This document shows positions 1-8,535 of a stretch of 31,171 nt of DNA, piece by piece (the first letter of the stretch is position 1; each line of letters opens with the position of its first letter). Source of the DNA: Pseudomonadota bacterium (GTDB lineage: Bacteria > Pseudomonadota > Gammaproteobacteria > Burkholderiales > Thiobacillaceae). The stretch is from contig JAKBJA010000052.1 in assembly GCA_021836225.1 (NCBI GenBank), positions 1 through 31,171 on the forward strand, given 5' to 3'. Under the pieces are notes generated by a model, which was not told the DNA's origin, did no database searches, and worked only from the letters and a program-made list of their open reading frames with translations. Both the position numbers and the translations under genes were made by a program.

Positions 1-2
1 GG

Positions 3-182
3 CTGGTGATCGTCGCGGCCGAAATGCTCACCGGCGGCGTCGGCATCGGCTTCTGGGTGTGGGACGAATGGAACAACCTCAACGTCGCCCACATCATCAT
101 CGCCATCTTCGTCGTCGGCATCGTCGGGCTGCTGCTCGAACAGGCGCTGATGCTGATCGCGAAACGGTTTAGTTACGACTGA
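3..182 (+). CDS. nrtB: Nitrate ABC transporter permease, C-terminal fragment
   Basis: The reading frame is open from the window edge to a TGA at 180-182 and encodes the last 59 residues of an inner-membrane permease. It contains the string AAEMLTGGVGIGFWVWDEWN followed by a final hydrophobic helix (roughly IIIAIFVVGIVGLLLEQAL) and a short basic tail. This is very typical of the C-terminus of NrtB/NtrB permeases of the nitrate/taurine/sulfonate ABC family, which form the membrane channel of the importer. The ATPase gene starts 14 bases downstream, so both belong to one operon whose first genes lie outside the window. A cyanate (CynB-like) permease is the main alternative. Confidence 0.85.
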   Translation: MVIVAAEMLTGGVGIGFWVWDEWNNLNVAHIIIAIFVVGIVGLLLEQALMLIAKRFSYD

Positions 183-196
183 TTGGGAGTCAAGAC

Positions 197-994
<798 letters not shown>

Positions 995-1030
995 CACACC
1001 GTCCGGACGACAAAACGTTCGAGCGCTCCC

Positions 1031-1060
1031 AGCCCGCCGTCAGAGACAGCGGGCTTTTTC
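1031..1060 (+). terminator. Rho-independent terminator after nrtD
   Basis: AGCCCGC at 1031-1037 pairs perfectly with GCGGGCT at 1049-1055 around an 11-base loop, and is followed by TTTTTC. It sits 37 bases after the nrtD stop codon, where the end of the nitrate operon is expected. Confidence 0.8.
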
Positions 1061-1108
1061 ATTGGGAAACCGGAACCGGCGCGACACCTGCCGTTTGTTC
1101 CATCGGCC

Positions 1109-1210
1109 TTGCCAAGGGGAACAATGTTGAACGGGGTATCGAGTGCTGCATTCGCCCCTGAACGGTCGGTCGTGCTGGACACAACCAACGTCTGGTTCGC
1201 GGCCAGACCG
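1109..1210. repeat. Direct repeat, left copy (~100 bp, degenerate)
   Basis: This segment matches 8536-8634 in the same orientation with only a few substitutions and single-base indels. Shared blocks include TTGCCAAGGG, ACAATGTTGAAC, GGGTATCGA, CGGTCGGTCGTGCTGG and ACAACCAACGTCTGGTTC. The two copies bracket the lipase/TetR/drug-pump module. The block contains no gene and no transposase. It resembles interspersed intergenic sequences seen in betaproteobacteria, but I cannot assign it to a named family. Confidence 0.8.
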
Positions 1211-1593
1211 CCGTTGGCGAACTGCGTTACCTAGGTCAGCCATAAACCTCACACCGGCCATTGACTAGAAATTCCGCTAGATGGCCGCTTTCAACTTCAG
1301 CGAATGCGTACTCCCGACCCTGAACGGAAGTTCAGGCGGCTTGCGGGGAACGTCTCATGCTCGGCCGAAGCTGTCCTTGCTCTTGACCGGGTAGCGGTCG
1401 TTCGCGAATGACTGGTTTCCAACAACCTGGACGAATACATATTGGTTGTTCAGACCAGTCCCCACAAAGGTCCGCAAGGAGGAACTAGCTACGACCAGGC
1501 CGACGTGAAGTGCCAGTGGGCTACACATGGGGTACAAGCATCGGATCGAAGGGGTGATTTCTATGCGGCCCGACCTTGGAGTATCGTCCCTCT
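1211..1593. other. Non-coding stretch before the patatin gene
   Basis: No convincing gene is present; the open frames have no recognisable protein character. The stretch does contain an imperfect inverted repeat at 1411-1459. Nothing resembling a tRNA, riboswitch or transposase was seen. Together with 995-1210 it forms about 600 bases of gene-free sequence between two unrelated operons. Confidence 0.5.
1411..1459. repeat. Imperfect inverted repeat / hairpin
   Basis: ACTGGTTTCCAACAACC at 1411-1427 pairs with GGTTGTTCAGACCAGT at 1444-1459, with a 16-base loop and one bulged or mismatched patch. No T-run follows, so it is not an obvious terminator. It may be the remnant of a mobile intergenic repeat, or an operator. 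Confidence 0.45.
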
Positions 1594-2514
1594 ATGCCTG
1601 CTGTCGACAAACGCATGATCGGTCTGGCCCTGGGCAGCGGTTCCGCCCGGGGTTGGGCGCACATCGGCGTCATTCGTGCCCTAGCCGAGGCAGGCGTGCA
1701 GCCAGACATCGTCTGTGGCACCTCAATCGGTGCCTTGGTGGGTGCGGCGTATGCGTCCGGCGAGCTGGACCGTCTGGAAGCTTGGGTAAGGGAGCTGACG
1801 CTGCATGAGGTAGCGAGCTACTTTGACCTCAGCCTGGGTGGCGGCATGATCAAGGGGGCCAAGCTCATCGACTTTTTCCGCAAACACTCCCAGGATCAGG
1901 ACATCTGCGCCCTTTCCTTGCGCTTTGCCGCGGTGGCCACTGACTTGGCCAGCGGGCGGGAGGTCTGGTTGCGCGACGGCAAGATACTGGACGCGGTACG
2001 GGCCTCTATCGCGCTGCCTGGCCTGTTCACTCCGGCCCGGCGCGATGGTCGCTGGCTGGTGGACGGCGGGCTGGTCAACCCTGTGCCAGTCTCCCTGTGC
2101 AGGGCCATGGGCGCCGAAACAGTGATTGCAGTGGACCTCAACACGGATATCATCGGCCGCCATCTCAGGCGTCCCCAGCCATCCGCCAGGAAGAAGACGC
2201 AGGCTCCGGAAGGCCGGGCCGACCGTTTGATGAACCAAGTCCAGGACAGACTGAGCACCCTGCCCTGGAGCTGGCGGGAGGCCGGCGACAGCCCACCCTC
2301 CCTGTTCGACACCATCGCCACCAGTCTCAGCATCATGCAGGTGCACATCGGCCGCAGCCGCCTCGCCGGTGAGTCGCCGGACATCATGATTGCACCCCGC
2401 CTTGCCCATGTGCAGTTGCTGGAATTCCATCGCGCCGCCGAGGCCATCGCCGAGGGCAGGAAGGCCGCAGAGGCCGTGTTGCCCATGCTGCGCGGAGTGG
2501 GTGCCGACGTCTAG
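1594..2514 (+). CDS. Patatin-like phospholipase (RssA-type)
   Basis: A 306-residue cytosolic or membrane-associated serine acyl hydrolase of the patatin family, close to the RssA/YchK bacterial group. The Gly-rich oxyanion loop GSGSARGWAHIG is at 14-25, the nucleophile elbow GTSIG places the catalytic Ser at 44, and the second member of the dyad is Asp157 in VDGGLVNPVP. All catalytic parts are present, so it should be active on lipid acyl esters; the true substrate is unknown. I chose the ATG at 1594, just ahead of the conserved start; an in-frame TTG at 1576 would add six residues. No strong ribosome site is seen for either. It converges on the TetR genes and lies inside the direct-repeat-bracketed module, so its link to the pump is only positional. 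Confidence 0.85.
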   Translation: MPAVDKRMIGLALGSGSARGWAHIGVIRALAEAGVQPDIVCGTSIGALVGAAYASGELDRLEAWVRELTLHEVASYFDLSLGGGMIKGAKLIDFFRKHSQDQDICALSLRFAAVATDLASGREVWLRDGKILDAVRASIALPGLFTPARRDGRWLVDGGLVNPVPVSLCRAMGAETVIAVDLNTDIIGRHLRRPQPSARKKTQAPEGRADRLMNQVQDRLSTLPWSWREAGDSPPSLFDTIATSLSIMQVHIGRSRLAGESPDIMIAPRLAHVQLLEFHRAAEAIAEGRKAAEAVLPMLRGVGADV

Positions 2515-2570
2515 CAACAGGGATGCAACGTCTAAAGCACAGGGCTCGTGCAAGCTTGTGGGCGGCTCGC

Positions 2571-2590
2571 AGGACTGCTCGGGCGGTCCT
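2571..2590. terminator. Possible hairpin between convergent genes
   Basis: AGGACTGC (2571-2578) pairs with GCGGTCCT (2583-2590), eight pairs including one G-T, around a TCGG tetraloop. It lies between the convergent patatin and TetR stop codons and touches the latter. The flanking sequence is not T-rich on either strand, so termination is only a suggestion. Confidence 0.35.
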
Positions 2591-3209
2591 ATTTCCCGTC
2601 GGGCGCGTAGGCCCTCATGAAGGCAGCAACGGCCCGGTCCGCGGCCACTGCAATCTCCTTGTCATCCGGTGTATCGTCCCGCGCGTGCAGCAGCAAGGGC
2701 TCAATGATCTCGGCCTCAAGAAGGCCGCGGAGGTGTTCTGCAGCGAGCCGGGCGTCGTCTGGACGCAAAGCCCCCGCAGCCATGAGCCGCGATAGGAAGG
2801 CCACCACATGTGCCCGCATCGCGGCGATCTTGGCCAGGAATAACTTGCCAATGCCAGAGCGGGTCGCCTCGGCGATCATCAGGCGTCTCGCTGCCACGGT
2901 GTCGGGCGAACAAACGACCTTCAGGTAGCTGGTACCGTAGTGCCGCAGCACGGCACCTGGATCAGTCCCTGAGGCGTCCAACTGCGCAGCACTCTGCGCA
3001 ACGATTTCAGTGATGTAGTCATCCATGGCCACCGTCATGCATTCGACGAACAGCACCTCCTTCGAGGGGAAGTGGCTGTAGATCGTCGCCTTCGAGCTAC
3101 CGACCTGGGCGGTGATCTCGGAAACCGAGGTCTTGTCGAACCCCTGCATCCGGAACAACCGGTAAGCCGTTTCAAGGATGGCTTGCCGCTTGGCATCGCT
3201 CTTCTTCAT
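2589..3209 (-). CDS. TetR/AcrR family repressor, copy 1
   Basis: A 206-residue transcription repressor. The N-terminal TetR helix-turn-helix spans about residues 8-55, with the typical string SEITAQVGSSKATIYSHFPS followed by KEVLFVECM. The rest is an all-helical ligand-binding and dimerisation domain. It is clearly a tandem paralogue of the gene immediately upstream (3346-3951), identical over long stretches such as AKRQAIL, YRLFRM, QLDASGTDPGA and SGIGKLF. The ATG at 3209 lies just downstream of a 20-base palindrome (3228-3247) that is probably its own operator, and a perfect TTGACA box sits at 3268-3273 on this strand. It most likely controls itself and the divergent efflux pump. The ligand is unknown. 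Confidence 0.9.
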   Translation of the reverse strand: MKKSDAKRQAILETAYRLFRMQGFDKTSVSEITAQVGSSKATIYSHFPSKEVLFVECMTVAMDDYITEIVAQSAAQLDASGTDPGAVLRHYGTSYLKVVCSPDTVAARRLMIAEATRSGIGKLFLAKIAAMRAHVVAFLSRLMAAGALRPDDARLAAEHLRGLLEAEIIEPLLLHARDDTPDDKEIAVAADRAVAAFMRAYAPDGK

Positions 3210-3227
3210 GTTTCGCTCCGCAATTAA

Positions 3228-3247
3228 ACTGAACCGATCGGTACAGT
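3228..3247. promoter_or_regulatory. Palindromic TetR operator candidate O1
   Basis: ACTGAACCGATCGGTACAGT is a 20-base palindrome with a single mismatched pair. It lies between a TTGACA box (3268-3273, minus strand) and the ATG of TetR copy 1, where a repressor would block transcription. Its core resembles the palindromes at 3977 and 4031. Confidence 0.7.
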
Positions 3248-3267
3248 CTTTCTTGGCCGGAGATGTA

Positions 3268-3273
3268 TGTCAA
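3268..3273 (-). promoter_or_regulatory. -35 box upstream of TetR copy 1
   Basis: Read on the minus strand, this is a perfect TTGACA. About 17 bases on is a poor -10 (AAGACT), directly abutting operator O1. This suggests copy 1 has its own repressible promoter rather than depending only on read-through from copy 2. Confidence 0.45.
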
Positions 3274-3345
3274 GTCTGTAAAGAAAGCGCGCATTTCTTC
3301 GCAAGGCCCTTCCATGCCTTCATGGATACAGCGACCTGCCTTGTC

Positions 3346-3951
3346 TTATCGTCTATCAGGCTCGTAGGCCTTGAGAAAGGCGGCAACGGCACGATCGGCC
3401 GCCAGCGCAATCTCCTTTTCATCCGGCAAACCTTCCCGCACATGCAGCAGCAAAGGCTCAAGGAGTTCGACCTCCAACAGGGCGCGGAGTTGAGTGGCGG
3501 CAAAGTCCGCATCGTCGGCTCTCAACGCTCCAGAGGCCATGAACTTCGAAAGGAGCGCGGCCACGTGCGTCCTCAATGCGACGATCTTGGCGAAAAACAA
3601 CTTGCCGATACCCGAACGGCTCGCTTCGGCAATGCTTACGTGTCGCACCGCCACCATATCGGGTGATGCGCCGAAGCTCAGAATCTTCTCGCCGAACTCC
3701 CGGAGCGCAGCGCCCGGGTCGGTCCCCGATGCGTCGAGTTGCGCGACGGCACCTGTGATGTAGCCCTCCACGGCCGCGGTCATGCATTCGACAAACAGCA
3801 CTTCCTTGGTGGGGAAGTGGCAGTAGATCGTCGCCTTGGAACCGCCAACCTGGGTGGTTATTTCGGAAATCGACGTCCCATCAAACCCATGCATCCGGAA
3901 CAGCCGGTAAGCGGCATCCAGAATGGCTTGCCGTTTGGCATCTCTGTTCAT
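3346..3951 (-). CDS. TetR/AcrR family repressor, copy 2
   Basis: A 201-residue TetR repressor paralogous to copy 1, transcribed away from the efflux operon. The helix-turn-helix carries SEITTQVGGSKATIYCHFPT, then KEVLFVECM. The C-terminal domain differs mainly in the middle segment (about residues 65-95), where ligand pockets usually diversify. I chose the ATG at 3951, because the upstream TTG (3966) is part of the TTGGGGC that would serve as ribosome site for that ATG. The divergent intergenic region (3952-4060) holds a good promoter for the pump and two operator-like palindromes. It is probably the local repressor of the pump operon, with copy 1 sharing or modifying that control. Confidence 0.9.
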   Translation of the reverse strand: MNRDAKRQAILDAAYRLFRMHGFDGTSISEITTQVGGSKATIYCHFPTKEVLFVECMTAAVEGYITGAVAQLDASGTDPGAALREFGEKILSFGASPDMVAVRHVSIAEASRSGIGKLFFAKIVALRTHVAALLSKFMASGALRADDADFAATQLRALLEVELLEPLLLHVREGLPDEKEIALAADRAVAAFLKAYEPDRR

Positions 3952-3976
3952 CAAGTTTTGCCCCAATAAAAAAACC

Positions 3977-3990
3977 GTACCGTTCAGTAC
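3977..3990. promoter_or_regulatory. Operator-like palindrome O2
   Basis: GTACCGTTCAGTAC is an imperfect 14-base palindrome (10 of 14 positions symmetric) with the same GTACCG half-site as O3. It lies just upstream of the pump's -35 box and within the leader of TetR copy 2, suiting autoregulation or cooperative binding. Confidence 0.55.
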
Positions 3991-3998
3991 ATTTTTGC

Positions 3999-4028
3999 TT
4001 GACAGGCACCTATAGTCAAGTATATAAA
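3999..4028 (+). promoter_or_regulatory. Sigma-70 promoter of the efflux operon
   Basis: A perfect -35 TTGACA at 3999-4004 is followed by TATATA at 4021 (16-base spacer) or TATAAA at 4023 (18-base spacer). The start point would fall inside operator O3. The consensus strength suggests high expression when derepressed. Confidence 0.75.
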
Positions 4029-4030
4029 CT

Positions 4031-4044
4031 GTACCGTACGGTAC
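4031..4044. promoter_or_regulatory. Perfect palindrome operator O3 of the efflux operon
   Basis: GTACCGTACGGTAC is a perfect 14-base palindrome immediately downstream of the -10 box and overlapping the expected transcription start. The extended left arm ACTGTACCG matches the inverted right arm of O1. This is the classical position for TetR-type repression. Confidence 0.75.
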
Positions 4045-4060
4045 TTATTGGAGTGAAACC

Positions 4061-5542
4061 ATGAATGCAACGACTTTCCCCCCGCCCTCTAGTCGTCGGC
4101 GTGTCTTGAGCGCATTGCTGGCAGCAAGCATGGTCGCAGCCGGTGGTTGCGCCCACATACCCGACCTCGGTCCGGCGCCCGCCACGAAGCCCGTCGAAAA
4201 GCTGGGTAACGCCCAGTCCTTTTCCGCCCCGGTTGCTGCCTGGCCGGGCGATCATTGGTGGCAGGCCTACGGCGATGCCCAACTCGATGCCCTGGTAGAG
4301 GAAGCGCTGCGCGACTCGCCGGACCTCGCACGGGCCCAGGCGCGCCTGCGCCAGGCCGGGGCGTCGGTGCAGGGTGCGGGTGCGGCACTCATGCCGGAAG
4401 TGACCGGCAACGCCTCCTTCACCCAGGAACAGCAGAGCTACAACTCCCTCATGCCGCGCGCGGCAGTGCCGCAGGACTGGAACGACTACGGTCGGGCAAC
4501 GTTGAATCTTTCCTGGGAACTGGATTTCTGGGGCAAGAACCGCTCCGCCTTGGCGGCGGCGACCTCGGAGCAACAGGCAGCCCAGGCCGAGGTGGCGCAA
4601 ACCCGCTTGATCCTCTCCGCTTCGGTGGCCTCGGCCTATGCCGAGTTGCTCCACCTGTTCACGGTCCATGACAAAGCCGAAGCGGCGCTGGCCATTCGCA
4701 GCAAGACCGTTGAACTGTTCCGCCAGCGGCACGAATTCGGCTTGGAGAATCTGGCCAGCGTGCGTCAGGTCGAGGCCCGGAAAGCCTCGTCACAAGCGGA
4801 ACTGCTGGCCATCGACGAACGCATCGCGCTGCAAAGGAACGGCATTGCCGCGCTGTTGGGCGCAGGGCCGGACCGCGGCCTGACCATCGCCCGCCCGACC
4901 GCCCGCTTCTCCGGCGCCGTCGGTCTGCCGTCCAACCTGGCCCTGGAACTCCTCGGCCGGCGGCCGGACATCGTCGCGGCACGGTTGCGCACCGAAGCCG
5001 CCGCTCGGCGCATCGACCAGCAGAAGGCTGGCTTCTACCCGAGCGTGAACCTGCTGGCCTTCGCCGGCTTCCACTCCCTGGGCATCGACAATCTGACCCG
5101 GTCGGGTTCGGACGTGGGCAGCTTCGGCCCGGCGATCTCGCTGCCCATCTTCAACACGGAACGGCTGCAGGGCCAGTTGCGCGGTGCCCGCGCCGAGTAC
5201 GACGCGGCCGTAGCCAGCTACAACGGGACGCTCTCCAACGCGCTGCGCGAAGTGGCGGACGCGGTGACGAGCCGGAAGGCCCTGGATGGGGAACTGGCCG
5301 CATCCAGGGCCGCCGTCGTCGCTGCCGGCGAAGCCCACCGCATCGTCAGCATGCGCTACGAAGGCGAACTGGCCACCTACCTCGATGTGCTGACGGCGGA
5401 AGACGCCCTTATCTCGGCCCAACGAGCCTTGGCCGACATCGAAACCCGCGCCCTGATTCTCGACGTGGCCCTGGTGCGCTCCCTGGGCGGGGGCTTTCAG
5501 GGACCAGACCTCCAACGCGTGGCCGCCGCCATCGCCAAATGA
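4061..5542 (+). CDS. Outer-membrane efflux lipoprotein, NodT/OprM family
   Basis: A 493-residue TolC-like outer-membrane channel that forms the exit duct of the tripartite pump. An arginine-containing N-terminus (RRR at 12-14) leads into a hydrophobic stretch and lipobox AAGGC with the acylated Cys at 30. The two halves of the mature protein carry the expected long coiled-coil regions: WWQAYGDAQLDALVEEAL near the start of repeat 1, and LLGRRPDIVAARLRTEAAAR plus the SFGPAISLPIF strand region in repeat 2. The length is normal for the family. TTGGAG lies seven bases before the ATG. It is the first gene of a three-gene operon behind the 3999-4028 promoter. Confidence 0.92.
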   Translation: MNATTFPPPSSRRRVLSALLAASMVAAGGCAHIPDLGPAPATKPVEKLGNAQSFSAPVAAWPGDHWWQAYGDAQLDALVEEALRDSPDLARAQARLRQAGASVQGAGAALMPEVTGNASFTQEQQSYNSLMPRAAVPQDWNDYGRATLNLSWELDFWGKNRSALAAATSEQQAAQAEVAQTRLILSASVASAYAELLHLFTVHDKAEAALAIRSKTVELFRQRHEFGLENLASVRQVEARKASSQAELLAIDERIALQRNGIAALLGAGPDRGLTIARPTARFSGAVGLPSNLALELLGRRPDIVAARLRTEAAARRIDQQKAGFYPSVNLLAFAGFHSLGIDNLTRSGSDVGSFGPAISLPIFNTERLQGQLRGARAEYDAAVASYNGTLSNALREVADAVTSRKALDGELAASRAAVVAAGEAHRIVSMRYEGELATYLDVLTAEDALISAQRALADIETRALILDVALVRSLGGGFQGPDLQRVAAAIAK

Positions 5543-5569
5543 ACAACTCGATCTTCAAGGAGTTTTGCC

Positions 5570-6718
5570 ATGAACGAACGTAACGATATTTCCGTATCGA
5601 CCCACAGCGAACCGGCCGACACCAATGTCAGCCGTCGGAAGCCCCTGTTTGCACTGCTCGCCCTGGGGGTGGCAGTAGCCGGAGGCGGGGGCTGGGCCTA
5701 CTGGGAGCTGGTGGCTTCCAAATATGTGGAAACCGACAACGCCTATGCCGCGGTGGAGTCCGCCCAGGTGACGGCCGCCGTCGCCGGCACCATCGCCGAA
5801 GTGCGGGTGAAAGACACCCAGTCGGTGAAAAAGGGCGACATCCTGGTGGTCATCGACCCCACCGACGCCAAATTGGCCCTCGCCCAGGCGGAAGCGGACC
5901 TGGGGCGCGCCATCCGTCGGGTAAATAGCCTAGCGGCCAACGATGCCGGACTCGGTGCCCAAGTGGGCGCTCGGGAAGCGGAAGAAAAGCGCATTGCCGC
6001 TCAGTTAGCATCAGCTCAGGCGGACTTCGACAGGGCGAGGATTGATCTCGATCGTCGCGAAGCGCTGGTAGCTTCCGGCTCTGTTTCCGGCGATGAGCTG
6101 ACCCGCGCCCAGAATGCCTTTGCTTCGGCCGAAGCCAACCTGAACGCGATGACGGCAGCCGTGGCGCAGGCTCGCGCCGGTCGGAACGCCGCCCTCGGTG
6201 CCAAACAGGCCAACGCCGCGCTGATCGTCGGCGTCCCCCTGGAAGAAAACCCCGAAGTGGCGCTGGCTCGCGCCCGTCGCGACCAGGCGGCGGTGGACCT
6301 GGAACGGGCCGTCATTCGCTCGCCGGTGGATGGCGTCGTCGCCCGCCGCCAGGTCCAGCTCGGCCAGCGCGTCCAGCCTTCCACCCCGCTGCTGAACGTG
6401 GTTCCCGTGCAGGAAATGTACGTCAATGCCAACTTCAAGGAGGTTCAGCTCAGGGCCGTGCAGCCCGGCCAGAAAGTGGAACTGAGTTGCGACCTGCACG
6501 GCGACAAGATCGTCTACCACGGCGTCGTCGATGGTTTCAGCGGCGGCACCGGCGCGGCCTTCGCCCTGATTCCGGCCCAGAACGCCACCGGCAACTGGAT
6601 CAAGGTGGTGCAGCGCCTGCCGGTGCGCGTCCGCCTCGATCCCGCCGAGCTGCAAGCCCATCCGCTGCGGGTCGGGTTGTCCATGACCGCCAAGATCGAC
6701 CTGCGCGGCAAGTCCTGA
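5570..6718 (+). CDS. Membrane-fusion adaptor, HlyD/EmrA family
   Basis: A 382-residue periplasmic adaptor anchored by one N-terminal membrane segment (about 25-48). It is followed by YVETDNAYAAVESAQVTAAVAG, a biotinyl-lipoyl half with VKKGDILVVIDPTDA, a long alpha-hairpin coiled coil (about 105-210), and the second lipoyl half with SPVDGVVARRQVQLGQRVQP. The beta-barrel segment YVNANFKEVQL is characteristic of the EmrA/FarA branch, which partners with MFS rather than RND permeases. AAGGAG lies nine bases before the ATG. It sits 27 bases after the OprM-like gene and 13 bases before the permease, so all three are one unit. Confidence 0.92.
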   Translation: MNERNDISVSTHSEPADTNVSRRKPLFALLALGVAVAGGGGWAYWELVASKYVETDNAYAAVESAQVTAAVAGTIAEVRVKDTQSVKKGDILVVIDPTDAKLALAQAEADLGRAIRRVNSLAANDAGLGAQVGAREAEEKRIAAQLASAQADFDRARIDLDRREALVASGSVSGDELTRAQNAFASAEANLNAMTAAVAQARAGRNAALGAKQANAALIVGVPLEENPEVALARARRDQAAVDLERAVIRSPVDGVVARRQVQLGQRVQPSTPLLNVVPVQEMYVNANFKEVQLRAVQPGQKVELSCDLHGDKIVYHGVVDGFSGGTGAAFALIPAQNATGNWIKVVQRLPVRVRLDPAELQAHPLRVGLSMTAKIDLRGKS

Positions 6719-6731
6719 ACCGGAGGACACC

Positions 6732-8279
6732 ATGTCGAACACTATGACCGCTCCGAGTGAGCAGCCCGCCCTGCACGGGGCGATGCTGTGGGTGGGGGCC
6801 ATCGTCCTGGCGCTGGCCAACTTCCTCGCCGTGCTCAACATGACCATCGCCAACGTCACCGTGCCGAACATGGCCGGGGCGCTGGGCGCCGGTACCAGCC
6901 AAGGCACCTGGATCATCACGGCCTACGCCGTGGCGGAGGCCATCACCGTGACTCTGTCCGGATGGCTGGCCGCCCGCTTCGGCGCGGTCAGGGTGTTCTC
7001 GCTGTCGGTCGTGCTGTTCGGCGTCGCCTCGCTGCTGTGCGGCCTGTCCACCTCACTGCCCATGCTGCTCGGTATGCGCGTCCTCCAGGGCATGGCCGGT
7101 GGGCCCCTGATGGCGTTGTCCCAGACCCTGCTGCTGCGCATCTTCCCGAAGGAACAGGCCATGCAGGCCATGGGGCTGTGGGCGATGACCACGCTGCTGG
7201 CGCCCGTGGTCGGCCCGGTGCTGGGCGGGTGGATATGCGACAACTGGAGCTGGCAGTGGGTTTTCTTCATCAACGTGCCGATGGCGCTGGCCTTTGGCGC
7301 CATCGCCTGGGGCCTGCTGAAGCGCTATGAGGCGTCCCTGGTCAAGCTGCCCGTCGACAAGATCGGCTTCATCCTGCTGGTGATCTGGGTGGCCTCCCTG
7401 CAGATCATGCTCGACGAAGGCAAGGATCTGGACTGGTTCTCCTCGGACAAGATTCGCGTCCTGGCCGCTGTCGCCGTGATCGGTTTCTTCGCCTTCCTGA
7501 TCTGGGAGCTGACCGAGAAGAACCCCATCGTCGATCTGCGCGTCTTCCGCCACCGCGGCTTCTCCGCCAGCATGCTCGTGCTCGCCCTGGCTTTCGGCGC
7601 CTTCTTTGGCCTCAACGTGCTGACCCCGCTCTGGCTCCAGTACAACATGAGCTACACCACCACCTGGGCCGGGCTCGTGGTGGCTTGGGGCGGCCTGCTC
7701 TCGGTGGTCTTCTCGCCGATCTCGGCCAAGCTGGCGAACCGGTTCGACGCTCGTTGGCTGATCTTCATCGGCTGCATCTGGCTGGGGGCCGACACCCTTT
7801 GGCGGTCGGTGGCAACTACAGACATGGACTACTGGACCATCGTCATCCCGCTATTCTTCATGGGCGTCGGCATGCCCATGTACTACGTGCCGCTGACGGG
7901 ATTGGCCATGGGTTCGGTGGAGGAATCGGAGACGGCCTCGGCGGCTGGCCTGATGAACTTCGTGCGAACCATCTCCGGCGCCTTCGCCACCTCCCTGGTC
8001 ACCACCGCCTGGCAGGACAAGGGCTACATCGCCCACGACCGGCTGGCCGGCATCGTCGATCCCACCGGTGAGGCCGCCGCCATGGTCGCAGGGGCACCGG
8101 AAGTGGCCGGCCAGGCGGGACGCGAACTGCTGAACGGCCTCACCACCAGCCAAAGCCTGCTGCTGGCGACAAATGATCTGATGATCGTCATCGCCATCAT
8201 CTTCTTCATCTCCGCCTTCGCCATCGCCCTGGCGCCCAAGGCGGCCCGGTCGGTGGATGCAGCCGCGATCGGACACTGA
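6732..8279 (+). CDS. MFS drug efflux permease, DHA2 (EmrB/QacA) family
   Basis: A 515-residue inner-membrane proton-coupled exporter with a hydropathy pattern fitting 14 transmembrane segments. Visible family motifs are the early TM1 string LNMTIANVTVPNMAG, motif A-like GWLAARFGAVRVF after TM2-3, and motif C-like APVVGPVLGGWI in TM5. The segment FFINVPMALAFG is a standard EmrB feature. With the EmrA-type adaptor and OprM-type channel it forms an EmrAB-TolC-like pump for hydrophobic drugs, uncouplers or fatty acids; the exact substrate cannot be read from sequence. It is the last gene of the operon. Confidence 0.92.
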   Translation: MSNTMTAPSEQPALHGAMLWVGAIVLALANFLAVLNMTIANVTVPNMAGALGAGTSQGTWIITAYAVAEAITVTLSGWLAARFGAVRVFSLSVVLFGVASLLCGLSTSLPMLLGMRVLQGMAGGPLMALSQTLLLRIFPKEQAMQAMGLWAMTTLLAPVVGPVLGGWICDNWSWQWVFFINVPMALAFGAIAWGLLKRYEASLVKLPVDKIGFILLVIWVASLQIMLDEGKDLDWFSSDKIRVLAAVAVIGFFAFLIWELTEKNPIVDLRVFRHRGFSASMLVLALAFGAFFGLNVLTPLWLQYNMSYTTTWAGLVVAWGGLLSVVFSPISAKLANRFDARWLIFIGCIWLGADTLWRSVATTDMDYWTIVIPLFFMGVGMPMYYVPLTGLAMGSVEESETASAAGLMNFVRTISGAFATSLVTTAWQDKGYIAHDRLAGIVDPTGEAAAMVAGAPEVAGQAGRELLNGLTTSQSLLLATNDLMIVIAIIFFISAFAIALAPKAARSVDAAAIGH

Positions 8280-8535
8280 AACCTTGGAGCAGAGAAGCGG
8301 TGCATTGTCCGCACCGTCCTACTTTCATACACGGACACATCCTCTCCGACGTGACCGACCAAGATGGCCGAGTTTGAGACGTTCGAGGGCCAGCGCTTAT
8401 GGTCGAATACCCCATTCCCCAACCCGATGCCGGCCCAAGCCAGCACCGCAGCACAGACATAGATAAACAGGTGAAGCGGCGCGACAACGGGGGCTTGCAA
8501 TACAACTTTACTTTTCCGAAGCTGACCCCTTTCCG
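8280..8535. other. Gene-free stretch after the pump operon
   Basis: I see no gene. A short hairpin (CGGTGC 8298-8303 with GCACCG 8311-8316) lies 18 bases after the emrB-like stop but lacks a T-tract. The open frames on either strand have no protein-like composition. The direct repeat begins at 8536. Confidence 0.5.

Noticed and set aside
8298..8316. Hairpin after the emrB-like stop as a terminator
   Set aside because: Only a six-base stem and no T-tract; insufficient to call.
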